A DNA stretch of 57,955 nucleotides from Candidatus Dactylopiibacterium carminicum (GTDB taxonomy: Bacteria > Pseudomonadota > Gammaproteobacteria > Burkholderiales > Rhodocyclaceae), in assembly GCF_014736495.1 (NCBI RefSeq), contig NZ_MDUX01000018.1, positions 1-57,955 on the forward strand. Reading direction: 5' to 3'. The notes beneath the pieces were generated by a model that saw only the letters and a program-made list of their open reading frames with translations, had not been told where the DNA came from and searched no databases. Shown in pieces: positions 30,864 through 40,405 of the stretch. Every line of letters starts with the position of its first letter. Position 1 is the stretch's first letter. A program made the position numbers and the translations under genes.

Positions 30864-32318
30864 ATGAGCGAGGCCTATCTGATCAACTTCACGCCGCAGG
30901 AGACGCGCGTCGCGCTCCTCTACAACGGTGTGGTGCAGGAACTGCACATCGAGCGCGAGCATGCGCGCGGCTTTGTCGGCAACGTCTATCTGGGGCGTGT
31001 GGTGCGCGTGCTGCCGGGCATGCAGTCGGCGTTCATCGACATCGGCCTGGAGCGCACCGCCTTCCTGCATGTGGCGGACATCTGGTTCGACCGCTCCGCT
31101 GGCGAGGTGCAGCGCCCCATCGAGCGCATCCTCAGCGAAGGCCAGACGCTGATGGTGCAGGTGCTCAAGGATCCCATCGGCACCAAGGGCGCGCGGCTGT
31201 CCACCCAGCTTTCGATCGCCGGCTGGTTGCTGGTCTACCTGCCCCAGGATCATCACATCGGCATCTCCCAGCGTATCGAGAACGAGGAGGGCCGCGAGGC
31301 GCTGCGCGCGCGTCTGCAGGGGCTGTTGCCCGCCGAGGAGAAGGGCGGCTTCATCGTGCGGACCCAGGCCGAGCAGGCCAGCGACGAAGAGCTTTCGGCG
31401 GACATCGCCTATCTGCGCAAGCTGTGGGCCGAGATCCAGCAGCAGCGCGGCGGCGGCCCGGCGCCGCAACTGCTCTATCGCGATCTCAATCTCGCCCAGC
31501 GTGTATTGCGCGACCTGGTGGGGGCCGACACCGCGCAGGTGGTGATCGACTCGCGCGAGAATTTCCAGAAGCTCAGCACTTTCGCGCAGGACTACATGCC
31601 GCGCGTGGCGCACCTGCTGAAGCATTACCAGGGAGACCGCCCGCTATTCGACCTGCACGGCGTGGAAGAGGAAATCCAGAAGGCGCTGGCGCGCCGCGTG
31701 GACCTCAAGAGTGGCGGCTACCTGATCATCGACCAGACCGAGGCGCTGACCACCATCGACGTGAATACCGGCGGCTTCGTCGGCGCGCGAACCTTCGACG
31801 ACACCATCTTCAAGACCAACCTGGAGGCTGCGCAGGCCATCGCACGCCAGCTGCGCCTGCGCAACCTTGGCGGCATCATCCTGCTCGACTTCATCGACAT
31901 GGAGAACGAAGAACACCGTCTCTCCGTGCTGGCCGAGCTGACCAAGGCACTGGCACGCGATCACACCAAGGTGTCGGTGGGTGGCTTCACCTCGCTGGGC
32001 CTGGTGGAGATGACGCGCAAACGCACGCGTGAATCGCTGGCGCACGTGCTGTGCGAATCCTGCCCGACCTGCGGCGGCCGCGGTCAGGTGAAAACCGCGC
32101 GCACCGTGGCCTACGAAGTGATGCGCGAAGTGGTGCGCGAGGCACGCCAGTTCACGGCGCGCGAATTCCGCGTACTCGCCAGTCCTGGCGTGGTGAATCT
32201 GTTTCACGACGAAGAAGCGCAGGCCATCGCCAACCTGCAGGACTTCATCGGCAAGCCGATCTCCTTCCACGCCGAGACCAGCTACACGCCGGAGCAGTTC
32301 GACATCGTTCTGCTGTAG
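30864..32318 (+). CDS. rng: Ribonuclease G
   Basis: RNase G is an endonuclease that matures the 5' end of 16S rRNA and degrades some mRNAs. The 484-residue length is typical, and it lacks the RNase E C-terminal scaffold. It has an S1 domain (about 35-125, GNVYLGRVVRVLPGMQSAFI), RNase H and 5'-sensor regions, the metal-binding acids Asp299 (TIDVNTGGFVG) and Asp342 (LLDFIDM), and the Zn-link CPTCGG. It ends in a real TAG stop (family proteins end in the same FDIVLL-like tail), so TAG is a working stop in this genome. Start has GGGGAG upstream. Confidence 0.96.
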   Translation: MSEAYLINFTPQETRVALLYNGVVQELHIEREHARGFVGNVYLGRVVRVLPGMQSAFIDIGLERTAFLHVADIWFDRSAGEVQRPIERILSEGQTLMVQVLKDPIGTKGARLSTQLSIAGWLLVYLPQDHHIGISQRIENEEGREALRARLQGLLPAEEKGGFIVRTQAEQASDEELSADIAYLRKLWAEIQQQRGGGPAPQLLYRDLNLAQRVLRDLVGADTAQVVIDSRENFQKLSTFAQDYMPRVAHLLKHYQGDRPLFDLHGVEEEIQKALARRVDLKSGGYLIIDQTEALTTIDVNTGGFVGARTFDDTIFKTNLEAAQAIARQLRLRNLGGIILLDFIDMENEEHRLSVLAELTKALARDHTKVSVGGFTSLGLVEMTRKRTRESLAHVLCESCPTCGGRGQVKTARTVAYEVMREVVREARQFTAREFRVLASPGVVNLFHDEEAQAIANLQDFIGKPISFHAETSYTPEQFDIVLL

Positions 32319-32425
32319 GGAGTGGAGAGCCGGGAGTGGGGAGTCGTACCGGCGGCGGCGTGCAGCCCGTACGAAAGAGGTGGCAATGGCCTTGCATAGG
32401 CGTATGCCCTGCCTACACTTTTGCC

Positions 32426-32474
32426 GACTCCCGACTCCCGACTCCCGACTCCCGACTCCCGACTCCCGACTCCC
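32426..32474 (+). repeat. Seven perfect tandem copies of GACTCCC before HAD gene
   Basis: A 49-bp heptanucleotide array ending one base before the ATG at 32476. The opposite-sense heptamer GGGAGTG/GGGAGTC appears in degenerate form near 32319-32346 just after rng, so the two blocks can pair as a long hairpin. Seven is not a multiple of three, so length change would shift an upstream-start frame. The 157-bp gap holds no other gene. Confidence 0.9.
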
Positions 32475-32475
32475 G

Positions 32476-33141
32476 ATGTTCACCCTCTCTCTTCCCCGTG
32501 CCGTGATCTTCGACATGGATGGCACCTTGCTCGATTCCGAGCGCGTGGCGCTGGATTGCTTCGCGCAGGCGGCGCAGGCGATCGGCGCGCCCTGGCGGGA
32601 GGAGGTCGGGCTGTCGCTGGTGGGCCTGAACGCGCGCGATTCGGATCGGCGCATCCTCGCGGCCTTCGGCGAGGATTTTCCCATTGCCGCGCTGCGCCAC
32701 GCGTTCGATGAGCGCTACGAAGATGCCATCGTGCGTGGCGCGATTCCGCTCAAGCCGTATGTGCGCGAACTGTTCGACTATCTCGATGCGCGGCGTATTC
32801 CGTGCGCTGTGGCGACGTCCACGCGGCGCACGCGTGCCGAGACCAAGCTTGCACGCGCCGGCCTGCTGCCGCGCTTCAGGGCGCTGGCCTGTGGCGACGA
32901 GGTGCGGCACGGCAAGCCGGCGCCCGACATCTTCGAGCTGGCCGCGCGCCATCTCGGCGTGGAGCCGCGCCATTGCCTGGCGCTGGAAGATTCCAATGCA
33001 GGCGTGCGTTCGGCGGTGTCAGCCAGCATGCCGGTGGTGATGCTGCTGGACCTGCTGCGCCCGGATGCCGACATCTGCCGGCTGGGCGTGGCCTGCGCGG
33101 ATTCGCTCAAGGATGTGCTGCTGGCCCTGCAGAGGGCGTGA
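32476..33141 (+). CDS. HAD-superfamily phosphatase (phosphoglycolate-phosphatase-like)
   Basis: A 221-residue hydrolase with all four HAD motifs: FDMDGTLLDSE (Asp13 nucleophile, Asp15), the Thr/Ser motif VATSTRR, the Lys motif RHGKPAPD, and the acidic motif LALEDSNAGVRSA. The helical C1 cap lies between motifs one and two, as in beta-phosphoglucomutase and phosphoglycolate phosphatase relatives. The substrate is not clear. ATG at 32476 is directly after the GACTCCC array, which leaves no standard Shine-Dalgarno; an in-frame ATG at 32380 would instead translate the array as a S-R-L-P-T-P-D repeat, so the start is uncertain. It is convergent with the kinase gene, with only two bases between stops. 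Confidence 0.88.
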   Translation: MFTLSLPRAVIFDMDGTLLDSERVALDCFAQAAQAIGAPWREEVGLSLVGLNARDSDRRILAAFGEDFPIAALRHAFDERYEDAIVRGAIPLKPYVRELFDYLDARRIPCAVATSTRRTRAETKLARAGLLPRFRALACGDEVRHGKPAPDIFELAARHLGVEPRHCLALEDSNAGVRSAVSASMPVVMLLDLLRPDADICRLGVACADSLKDVLLALQRA

Positions 33142-33143
33142 CC

Positions 33144-36100
33144 CTAGGCCAGCAGCGAGGGGGGAAGGGGAAGGTCCGGCACCAGTTCCGGGTTCAGCGG
33201 CGCCTGCACGGGCAGACGCAGGATGAAGCAGCTGCCCCGGCCTTCCTCGCTTTCCACCGTGATCTCGCCGCCGAGCACGCTGCTGACGATGTTGTGCACG
33301 ATGTTCAGCCCCAGCCCGGTGCCTTCACGCCCCAGCCGCGTGGTGAAGAAGGGGTCGAAGATGCGGCGCAGGTTGGCGGGGGAGATACCCACGCCATCGT
33401 CGCGGCAACTGAAACGGATCCAACCGTCTTCCGGGTCGTGGCAGGCCTGCAGGCTGACCAGCCCGTGATTCCTGCCTTCGAAGGCGTGCAGGATGGTGTT
33501 GTTGAGCAGGTTGGTCACCACCTGGCCGAAGGGGCCGGGGTAGCTGTCCAGCAGCAGCCCGCGCGGGATGTCGGCGCTCACCTGGAAGGGCGTCTTGCGG
33601 AACACCGGCTGCAGCGTGACGACGATCTCGCCCACCACCTCGGCGAGATCGAAACGGCGGCGCTGCGAACTGGTCTGGTCTACTGCCACCTGTTTGAAAC
33701 TGCTGATCAGTTCGGCGGCGCGTTGCAGGTTGCGCAGCAGGCTGTCGGCCGCCGAAGCGGATTCCCCGACGTAGGCATCCAGCGTGGAGCGCTTGAGGCC
33801 GGCTTCGATCTGGTCCTGGAAGGTGACGTTGAGGTCGTGCAGGGTGCTGGCCACCATCAGTGCGTTGCCGATCGGCGTGTTCAGCTCGTGTGCCACACCG
33901 GCCACCAGCGAACCCAGCGCGGCGAGCTTCTCGGCGCGCACGAGTTCATCCAGTGTGCGCTTGAGCCGCACCAGCGCGGTTTCCAGCTCGGCATTGCTCT
34001 GTGCAAGATCGTGGGTACGCGCCTCGACGCGCTTCTCCAGTGACTGATTGAGCTCCTCCACCTGGCGCTGGGCGGCGCGCAGTTGCGTCACGTCGGTGAT
34101 CGCCACCAGATGGCATTCCTCGTCGTTCATCGGAATCGGGCGGATGTAGACGTGGCAGTCGAGCAACGCCCCCAGACGTGTGCGCAATTGCAGGTCCACG
34201 CCCGAGACTTCCCTCTGCTGCTGCATCAGTTCGCGCACCCAGTGGCGCTGCGCATCGCCCTGGGCGTGGATGGGAACCTCGTCGCTGGTGCGACCGACGA
34301 TGTCCTCGCGGCGATAGCCGAAGGTCTTGAGGAAGCTGGGGTTCGCATCCAGGCAGCGGCCATCGGTGCTGCGCAGTACCGCCACGGGGATCGGCGAATA
34401 CACGAACAGGGAAAAGAATTTCTGTTCGCTCTGGCGCAGTGCCTCAAGTGCACGCTGGCGCAGGAATTCGGCGTTGGCGCGGGCTGCGCCGAGCGCGACG
34501 AGGGACTGCACACTGGGAGCGGCATCCAGCATGTGGTCGAAGACCAGGGCGAGGTGGCCGATCACGTGATCGTTGCCTTCCACGATCGGCTCTATCACCA
34601 GCGCCTCGGCCAGATCACAGCGCGCGAACACCGCATCCTCGGCCACGACCTTGGCCGCATTGCGCTCCATCAGCAGCGCACCCAGCAGGCCGGCGTGGCG
34701 GGCGAGTTCGTTGTGTGCCCGGGCTGGATGAGGCTCCACCGTCCAGCCAGGCGCGGCCTAGCTGGCCTCGACATGGATCCCCTGCTCGTGATGCGAGGCG
34801 AGGTAGGCGGCGCTGGCGCCGGTGGCGCTGGCCAGTGCGGACAGCAGGTGGTTGAAGAAGCGGCCAGGCACGTTTTCGCTGCCGATGCGGGCGATGCTGC
34901 GCAGGCCTTCCACCATGTGGCGGCGTTCACTGATGTCGGTCAGCAGCGCCAGCCATTGCAGGATGCGGCCCTGTTCGTCGCGGATCGGCTGCAGTTCCAT
35001 GGTGACCCAGAAATCCGTGCCGTCCTGCGTCCGGCAGGCCAGCTCGGACAGGGTCAGCATGCGTCCAGCCTGCAGGGCATGACTGACTGCAGTGATGCTG
35101 TCTTCCCCGTCGGGCTGGATGATCAGCTGGGTCAGCGGCTGGCCGAGCATGGCCGAGGCGCCCGGGCCGAGGCGGTTCCCGAAAGCCGGGTTGAGCCATT
35201 CCACGCGACCCTGGCGGTCGGTCAGGGCGACCAGATTGGTGGTCAGCCGTACGACGGCGGCCAGACGGCGGATTTCCTCGTCATTGCGCTGACGCTCGGT
35301 GATGTCTTCGACCAGCGCGACGATGCGCTGCGCATTGCCGCTGGCATCGCGGATGAGGTTGTTGTACCACTGGCAGACGATGTGTTCGTGCGCACCGGCG
35401 CGCAGGCAGTGGAAGCGCACGCGGCCGCGCGCGATGCTGGCCTCGAGGTGCGCGGAAAGCGTGTCTTCGCCTTCGGCTTCGACGAGGCGCGAGGCGTGCT
35501 GGCCGATGATCTCCTCGCGCCGCCAGCCGAAGATGCGCTCGGCGGCCTCGTTCCAGTCCAGCACGTGCCAGCTCAGGTCGAACTCGATCACCGCCAGCGG
35601 GCTTTGTGCCACCAGGGCGCGCAGGCGCTGTTCGCGGTCGCGCAGGGCGGCCTCCACGCGGCGGCGTTCGGCCAGGTCGGATTCCAGCGCCTCGTTCTGT
35701 TGTGCCAGCGAACCGATCAGTTCCTTGAGTGCGTGACGGGTGATTTCCAGCCGCTTTTCCACGTCGCCGATCTCGTCGTCATGCTTCGGCACGATGGGGC
35801 GCTCCAGCTCGCCGCGCGATAGTCGTTCCGCTTCCAGGCCCAGCCGCAGCAATGGATCACCCACGCGCCGCTGCAGCACGAAGAGGATCAGCAGCACGCT
35901 GCCCGCCATCTGCAGGCTGAGCATGCTCGCCAGCGTCAGCGTCTGCTGGCCCAGTGCCTCGCGCAGTGGCGCATCGGTCAGCTCGATATGCACGCTGCCG
36001 ATTTCCTCGCCACGTCGCGACACCTTCTGCTCGGTCTGGAAGCTCTGCCCCACGCGACGCTCCGGGCGCTCGCGGGCTACCAGACGGCCCAGCTTGGGGT

Positions 36101-36395
36101 CGCGCACTTCCACGCGGACCAGCGAGGGATCCTTCATCGCCGCCTCGACCATCGCGCCCACCGACTCGTAGTCCAGCGACCACAGGCTTTCGCTGACCCC
36201 CACGGAGAGCAGTTCGGCGTTGTTGGCGAGCGTGTTGCGCACCTCGCTCTCGAGCTTGTCGCTGTAGAACACCCGGGCCAGATAGGCCCCCACCAGCAGC
36301 GCCGGCAGCAATACGCCCAACAGCACTGCGAGCATCACCGCGCGCCGCACGGTCAGGCGGATGCGGCGGCGCGGCGGCCTAGCGCCTTTCGCCAT
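33144..36395 (-). pseudogene. Multi-PAS sensor histidine kinase, interrupted by one in-frame TAG
   Basis: From ATG at 36395 (AAGGGAA site) the frame reads a 1083-codon kinase: a membrane helix (MLAVLLGVLLPALLVGAYLA), a periplasmic domain, a second helix, HAMP, PAS (VAQSPLAVIEFDLSW), PAS (VRLTTNLVALTDRQG), GAF, PAS (FVYSPIPVAVLRSTDG), a coiled coil, HisKA with His in LVAGVAHELNTPIGNAL, and HATPase (DDGVGISPANL, REGTGLGLNIV). Codon 546 (34758-34760) is TAG inside the GAF domain, in HHEQGIHVEAS-stop-AAPGWTVEPHP. Both sides stay in frame with no other damage, so a single change (probably TGG-to-TAG) is likely. The N-terminal piece alone lacks kinase function. The kinase starts inside the end of the response-regulator gene (17-bp overlap), its likely partner. 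Confidence 0.87.
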
Positions 36396-38628
36396 GTCGG
36401 TTCCCTTGTTGATGCTGATGCAGCCAGTTGACCAGCAGATGGGATTCCATCGGCCGTGCGTAGAGATAGCCCTGGGCTTCGTCGCAGGCCAGATCGGTAA
36501 GCAGGCGTGCCTGCTCCGGAGTCTCGACGCCTTCGGCCAGCACGTGCAGGCCCAGGCGGTGCGCCAGCTGGATCACGAGCTCCGGGATGCGCTGCGCGCG
36601 CTCGTCATGCTCGAGATCGGCGATGAAGCTGCGATCGATCTTCAGGCGGTCGACCTGCAGGCGCTGCAGGTAGGAGAGGGAAGAGAAGCCGGTGCCGAAG
36701 TCATCCACGGCGACCTTGACGCCCAGAGCCCTGACTGCTTCGAGTGGCCGGGCGAGGAAATCGGCTTCGCCCATGGCGATGGATTCCGTGACCTCCAGCT
36801 CGATCAGCGTGGGATCGACGCCGCTGTCGTGCAGCGCCGATTGCAGCGAGGCCAGGAAATGCGGGTGGCGCAGCTGGCCGACCGAGATGTTGATCGCCAT
36901 CGACAGCCCCGTGAATCCCTGGCGGGCGAGCTCGGCCTGCTGGAAGCAGGCGGTGCGCATCACCCATTCGCCGATGCCGACGATCATGCCGGAGTGTTCG
37001 GCGATGGGAATGAAGCGGGCAGGCTCGATCAGGCGGCCATCCTCGGCGCGCCAGCGCAGCAGGGCCTCGATGCCGATGACCTTGCCGTTCTGCAGGTTGA
37101 TCTGCGGCTGGTAGCAGAGGAACAGGCGCTGGCGTTCGGTGGCCAGGCGCAGAGCCTGCAGCAGGCGCGAGCGCTCACGGGTTTCGGCCCCCATGTCGCG
37201 CGTGAAGAACATATATTCGCCGCGGGCGTGGAGCTTGGCGCGGCGCAACGCCAGGTAGGCATCCTTGAGTGCTTCGGCGCCGTTGCCTTCCACATCGATG
37301 AGATGTGCGATTCCCATGCTGGCACCGACCATCAGCTCCTGGCCGTCGATCACGAAGGCATCGCGGAATGCCGCCTGCAGGCTGGCCGGCAGCAGCAGTT
37401 CGATGTAGCCCAGTACGGCGAAGGTGTCGGCCGAGAGGTGGGCGATGGTGCAGTGATTGCCGAAAAGGTTGCGCAGGCGCTGCGCCACGGCGCGGAGCAG
37501 GGCATCGCCGAACTTGTGGCCGATGGCATCGTTGGTTTCGGCGAAGCCATCCAGATCCATCAGTACCAGCGTGTAGCGGCCGCGCTCGCTGCCCAGCAGG
37601 ATATCGTCGAGGCTGTTGATCAGGCTGCGGCGGTTGGGCAGGCCGGTCAGCGTGTCGAGATAGGCGAAGTCCTGCAGCCGGGAGAACAGCAGGGTGTTCT
37701 CCAGCCCGATGGCGATGTTGGCGCAGAACACTTCGAGCAGTTGCTGCCAGTCCGCGTCCAGCTGCAGCGGCGCGTCCAGGTAGGCGGCCATGTTGCGCTG
37801 GCTGCGGCTGCCGAAGAACAGTACCGAATGGTCGGGTGTGAAGATGTGGCGGCCTTCGTCGAGGCAGCGCTCGATGCTGGCGCGCACCCCGGTATCACCG
37901 ATCTCGCCCAGCGACTGGTTGATCAGCGGGGTGTAACGCCCGGCAGCGGCAATGACCAGAGCATCCTCTCCTCTGCTGCCCTCCTGCGGGCGCTGCACGC
38001 AGATCAGGCCTTCGGGGGCGACGCCCAGCAGAGATGACATCTGCGTTATCACGCCGGCAGCGAAGCTGCGGATGCCGGAGAGCGCCAGCAATTCGCCGCT
38101 GGCGCGCACGATCAGGTCCAGGCCGCGCCGGCTCTGGTTGATGGTGCGGATCTGGTGATAGGAACGGACGGCGGCGGTCAGCGCGGTGTAGAGCCGGTTG
38201 CGCGTGAGTTCGGACTTGGTCTTGTAATCGTTGATGTCATAGTCGCGGATGGCATCCATCTCGGGCGCATAGCCGGGCTGGCCGGTGCGCAGGATGATGC
38301 GTGTCTCGCTCATGCCCAGTTCGTCGCGGATGAAGCGCACCAGTTGCAGGCCGGAATCTTCCTGCTCCATGACCACGTCAAGCAGGATCACCGCGATTTC
38401 CTGGTCACGCTTGAGCAGCTCGCGCGCCTGGCTGGCGGAATCGGCATGCAGGAAAGCCAGGGGGCAACCGAGGATCTCTGCGTTGCGCAGGGCGAAGGTG
38501 GTGGTGGTATGCACATCGGGATCGTCATCCACGATCAATATGCGCCATGGACGACGGTTGCCGCGTCTGTCTTCCTCGACCGCATCGCCAGCGAACTCCA
38601 GTTCGTCCTGATCTTGCGTCTGCGCCAC
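36379..38628 (-). CDS. Response regulator with DUF3369, degenerate GGDEF and EAL domains
   Basis: A 749-residue signalling protein. It has a receiver domain (residues about 28-160, Asp84 in VILLDVVMEQED), DUF3369 (about 170-320), a GGDEF-like domain (about 340-480) whose active-site loop reads LSADTF instead of GGDEF, and an EAL domain (about 500-730) with IEALLRW, NISVGQL, EVTES, VAVDDFGTGFSS, KIDRSFI and AEGVET. The GGDEF half should be inactive, possibly a GTP sensor, while the EAL half should hydrolyse cyclic-di-GMP. Start is GTG at 38628 behind GAGGAGG. The kinase gene follows with a 17-bp overlap, so phosphorelay control of c-di-GMP turnover is inferred, but that kinase is interrupted. 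Confidence 0.93.
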   Translation of the reverse strand: MAQTQDQDELEFAGDAVEEDRRGNRRPWRILIVDDDPDVHTTTTFALRNAEILGCPLAFLHADSASQARELLKRDQEIAVILLDVVMEQEDSGLQLVRFIRDELGMSETRIILRTGQPGYAPEMDAIRDYDINDYKTKSELTRNRLYTALTAAVRSYHQIRTINQSRRGLDLIVRASGELLALSGIRSFAAGVITQMSSLLGVAPEGLICVQRPQEGSRGEDALVIAAAGRYTPLINQSLGEIGDTGVRASIERCLDEGRHIFTPDHSVLFFGSRSQRNMAAYLDAPLQLDADWQQLLEVFCANIAIGLENTLLFSRLQDFAYLDTLTGLPNRRSLINSLDDILLGSERGRYTLVLMDLDGFAETNDAIGHKFGDALLRAVAQRLRNLFGNHCTIAHLSADTFAVLGYIELLLPASLQAAFRDAFVIDGQELMVGASMGIAHLIDVEGNGAEALKDAYLALRRAKLHARGEYMFFTRDMGAETRERSRLLQALRLATERQRLFLCYQPQINLQNGKVIGIEALLRWRAEDGRLIEPARFIPIAEHSGMIVGIGEWVMRTACFQQAELARQGFTGLSMAINISVGQLRHPHFLASLQSALHDSGVDPTLIELEVTESIAMGEADFLARPLEAVRALGVKVAVDDFGTGFSSLSYLQRLQVDRLKIDRSFIADLEHDERAQRIPELVIQLAHRLGLHVLAEGVETPEQARLLTDLACDEAQGYLYARPMESHLLVNWLHQHQQGNRHGERR

Positions 38629-38961
38629 GATGGCCTCCTCGCTTCTCTGCGTTCAATCGGTACACGCCAGTCGGGTTTTATCGGCCGCAGTCGCGTACTC
38701 CTGAATCCCGGGGCAGTGGTTTTATCATCCAGACTGCTGCCGGCAGTGTTTTGTGGCCGGGTCATCCCAGGGCAACGGGATACCCGTCTGAGTCGCGTGC
38801 CCGTGCAACGGAAGCGTGCGGGCCTCTTGTGTCATCAGCGATATGGATTGTCAGCCCGCGTGGACTAACGGCGGGGATGCCACTTGCAACAAAGTGTGGC
38901 GCGGCGGACAGGCGTCTACCGGCGCGTAGAATGATGTCTGACAAAAAGCAGGTTGTCCGAC
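38629..38961. other. Divergent intergenic region between response regulator and aldose epimerase
   Basis: About 330 bp with no gene that I can support. It must hold the promoters of the two divergent genes. AT-rich patches near 38682 and 38732 (TTTTATC) and a TAGAAT near 38926 are the only candidates; no paired -35 box was found. No repeat family copy was recognised. Confidence 0.4.
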
Positions 38962-39867
38962 ATGAATTCCCCGATCATCCTTCAAATCGAAAATGCACAC
39001 CAGCGTCTCGGCGTGATTCCCGCACTGGGCGGCAGCGCCGCCGGCTGGGAATTCCGCCATTAGGACGCCTGGGTACCGCTCTGGCGTCCCTATGCGCCCA
39101 ATCCGGAGCGCCGCGTGGTGGCCAATTTTCCGCTGCTGCCCTGGTCCAACCGCCTCACCGGCGGCGGCTTCCATCTGGACGGCCGTTTTCATGCTGTTCC
39201 CTCCAATCGCGACGATTCGCCCTATCCCATGCACGGCACGGGCTGGATGCACGAGTGGGAAGTACTGAGCCACGAAGCCACGGAAATCGTGCTCGGCGTG
39301 GAGGCCGAACATCCGCTTGGCTACCCCTGGCATTACCGTGCCCGCCAGACTTACCGGCTAGAAGACGACGGGATGTGCATGCGCCTGGAGATCACCCATC
39401 TCGGCGAGGATCGCCTGCCCTATGGCCTGGGGTTTCACCCGTACATCATGCGTCCGGCGCGCGAAGAGGATCTGCGCGTGCGCTATGGCGCCAGCGGCTA
39501 CTGGGAGTGCATCGAGCGTGGCATACCCAGCACGCATCACGCCGAGCTGCCGGCGGACTGGGATTTCCGCCAGCTGCGCACGCTCGGTCAGGGATTGATC
39601 GATCATCAGTTCACCGGCTGCGATGCGCCCATGCGCATGGAAAGGCGCGATCTTGGCATCGCCATCGACTGGCTCACCGCCGAGCCCGAAGGGCTGGATC
39701 TGGTCATCGTCTATCGGCCCGAACATGGCGACTGGTGGTGCTACGAACCCGTCACCCACCTGACCGACGCGTTCAATCGTGAGGGCATGCCGGGCTTGCG
39801 CCTGCTGGAAAAAGGTCAGAGCATGGCGCTCGAAGTCCAGCAGACGATCTCTTCCTTGATGCCATGA
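38962..39867 (+). pseudogene. Aldose 1-epimerase family gene with early in-frame TAG
   Basis: The reading frame from ATG 38962 gives MNSPIILQIENAHQRLGVIP, the usual first strand of aldose epimerases (galactose mutarotase fold). Codon 34 (39061-39063) is TAG in GWEFRH-stop-DAWVPLWRPY. After it the frame continues intact to 39867 with NFPLLPWSNRLTGGGFHLDG, MHGTGWMHEW (catalytic His region) and YGLGFHPYIM. CAG-to-TAG is the simplest origin. Translation might restart at GTG 39115 or similar, but that would lack the N-terminal strands. The stop overlaps the start of the S4 protein (ATGA), so loss of translation here may also lower S4 expression. Confidence 0.85.
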
Positions 39868-40076
39868 CCGAATTCACCCTGACCCGCGATCACATCGCCC
39901 TCGACGCCCTGCTCAAGTTGCTGGCCATCGCCTCCTCGGGCGGTGTCGCCAAGATGATGGTGCAGGAGGGGCTGGTGTGCGTGAATGGCGAGCCCGAGTT
40001 GCGGCGTGGCCGCAAGCTGCGCGCGGGTGACCTCGTCAGCGTCCAGGGCGAGGAGATCCGCATTCTCGGCGCCTGA
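39864..40076 (+). CDS. RNA-binding S4-domain protein (YbcJ-like)
   Basis: A 70-residue single S4 domain. The sequence TLDALLKLLAIASSGGVAKM-like core (residues about 13-32) leads to the S4 signature VQEGLVCVNGEPELRRGRKL, and it ends with the beta-strand DLVSVQGEEIRIL. Similar free-standing S4 proteins (YbcJ family) bind RNA and are linked to ribosome assembly. Its start overlaps the epimerase stop by 4 bp, so it is translationally coupled to a gene that now has a premature stop. Confidence 0.9.
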   Translation: MTEFTLTRDHIALDALLKLLAIASSGGVAKMMVQEGLVCVNGEPELRRGRKLRAGDLVSVQGEEIRILGA

Positions 40077-40150
40077 GCGTTCCACACCCATCCGCTCCGA
40101 ATTCCGGCCTGAGGCTAGCATCCGGGCGACGCGCCAGGGTCGATCGGCGT

Positions 40151-40268
40151 CCGTTCATGCTTTGATACCTCGGCACGAACGGAGTTGCGGCAGCGCTCGC
40201 ACCCGAACCGAAATCCGTTCGCACTGAGGTATCGAAGTGCGGGCGGATTTCGCTGCCGACCCTGGTCA
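40151..40268 (+). repeat. Dispersed repeat family 2, copy 2
   Basis: CCGTTCATGCTTTGATACC ... CGGCACGAACGG ... CGAAATCCGTTCGCACTGA ... GAAGTGCGGGCGGATTTCG ... CCTGGTCATTGG. This matches copy 1 at 30184-30306 in inverted orientation, apart from a diverged ~25-bp centre. It sits between the S4 and LysR genes, and the later part may lie in the LysR promoter region. Confidence 0.75.
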
Positions 40269-40405
40269 TTGGCTTGTCGGGCTACGCGCCGCGTCGGGGT
40301 ACGACGCCCGATTCTCCACGCCCAATATCCAGGCAGGTAAGCTACGCCGCTGCAAGTCATCCGTCCGCCGGGCTGTCCGGTCGGGCCAGAACGGGAGCCA
40401 GCCGC

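Noticed and set aside
32426..32474. Heptanucleotide array considered as a CRISPR-like array
   Set aside because: The repeats are seven bases with no spacers and no cas genes nearby. It is a simple tandem repeat.
30864..39867. Reassignment of TAG to an amino acid, suggested by the in-frame TAGs
   Set aside because: TAG acts as the genuine stop of rng, the SDR, the response regulator and the PAS kinase itself, at positions that match family ends. No tRNA for TAG is seen. Lesions, not recoding, explain the data best.
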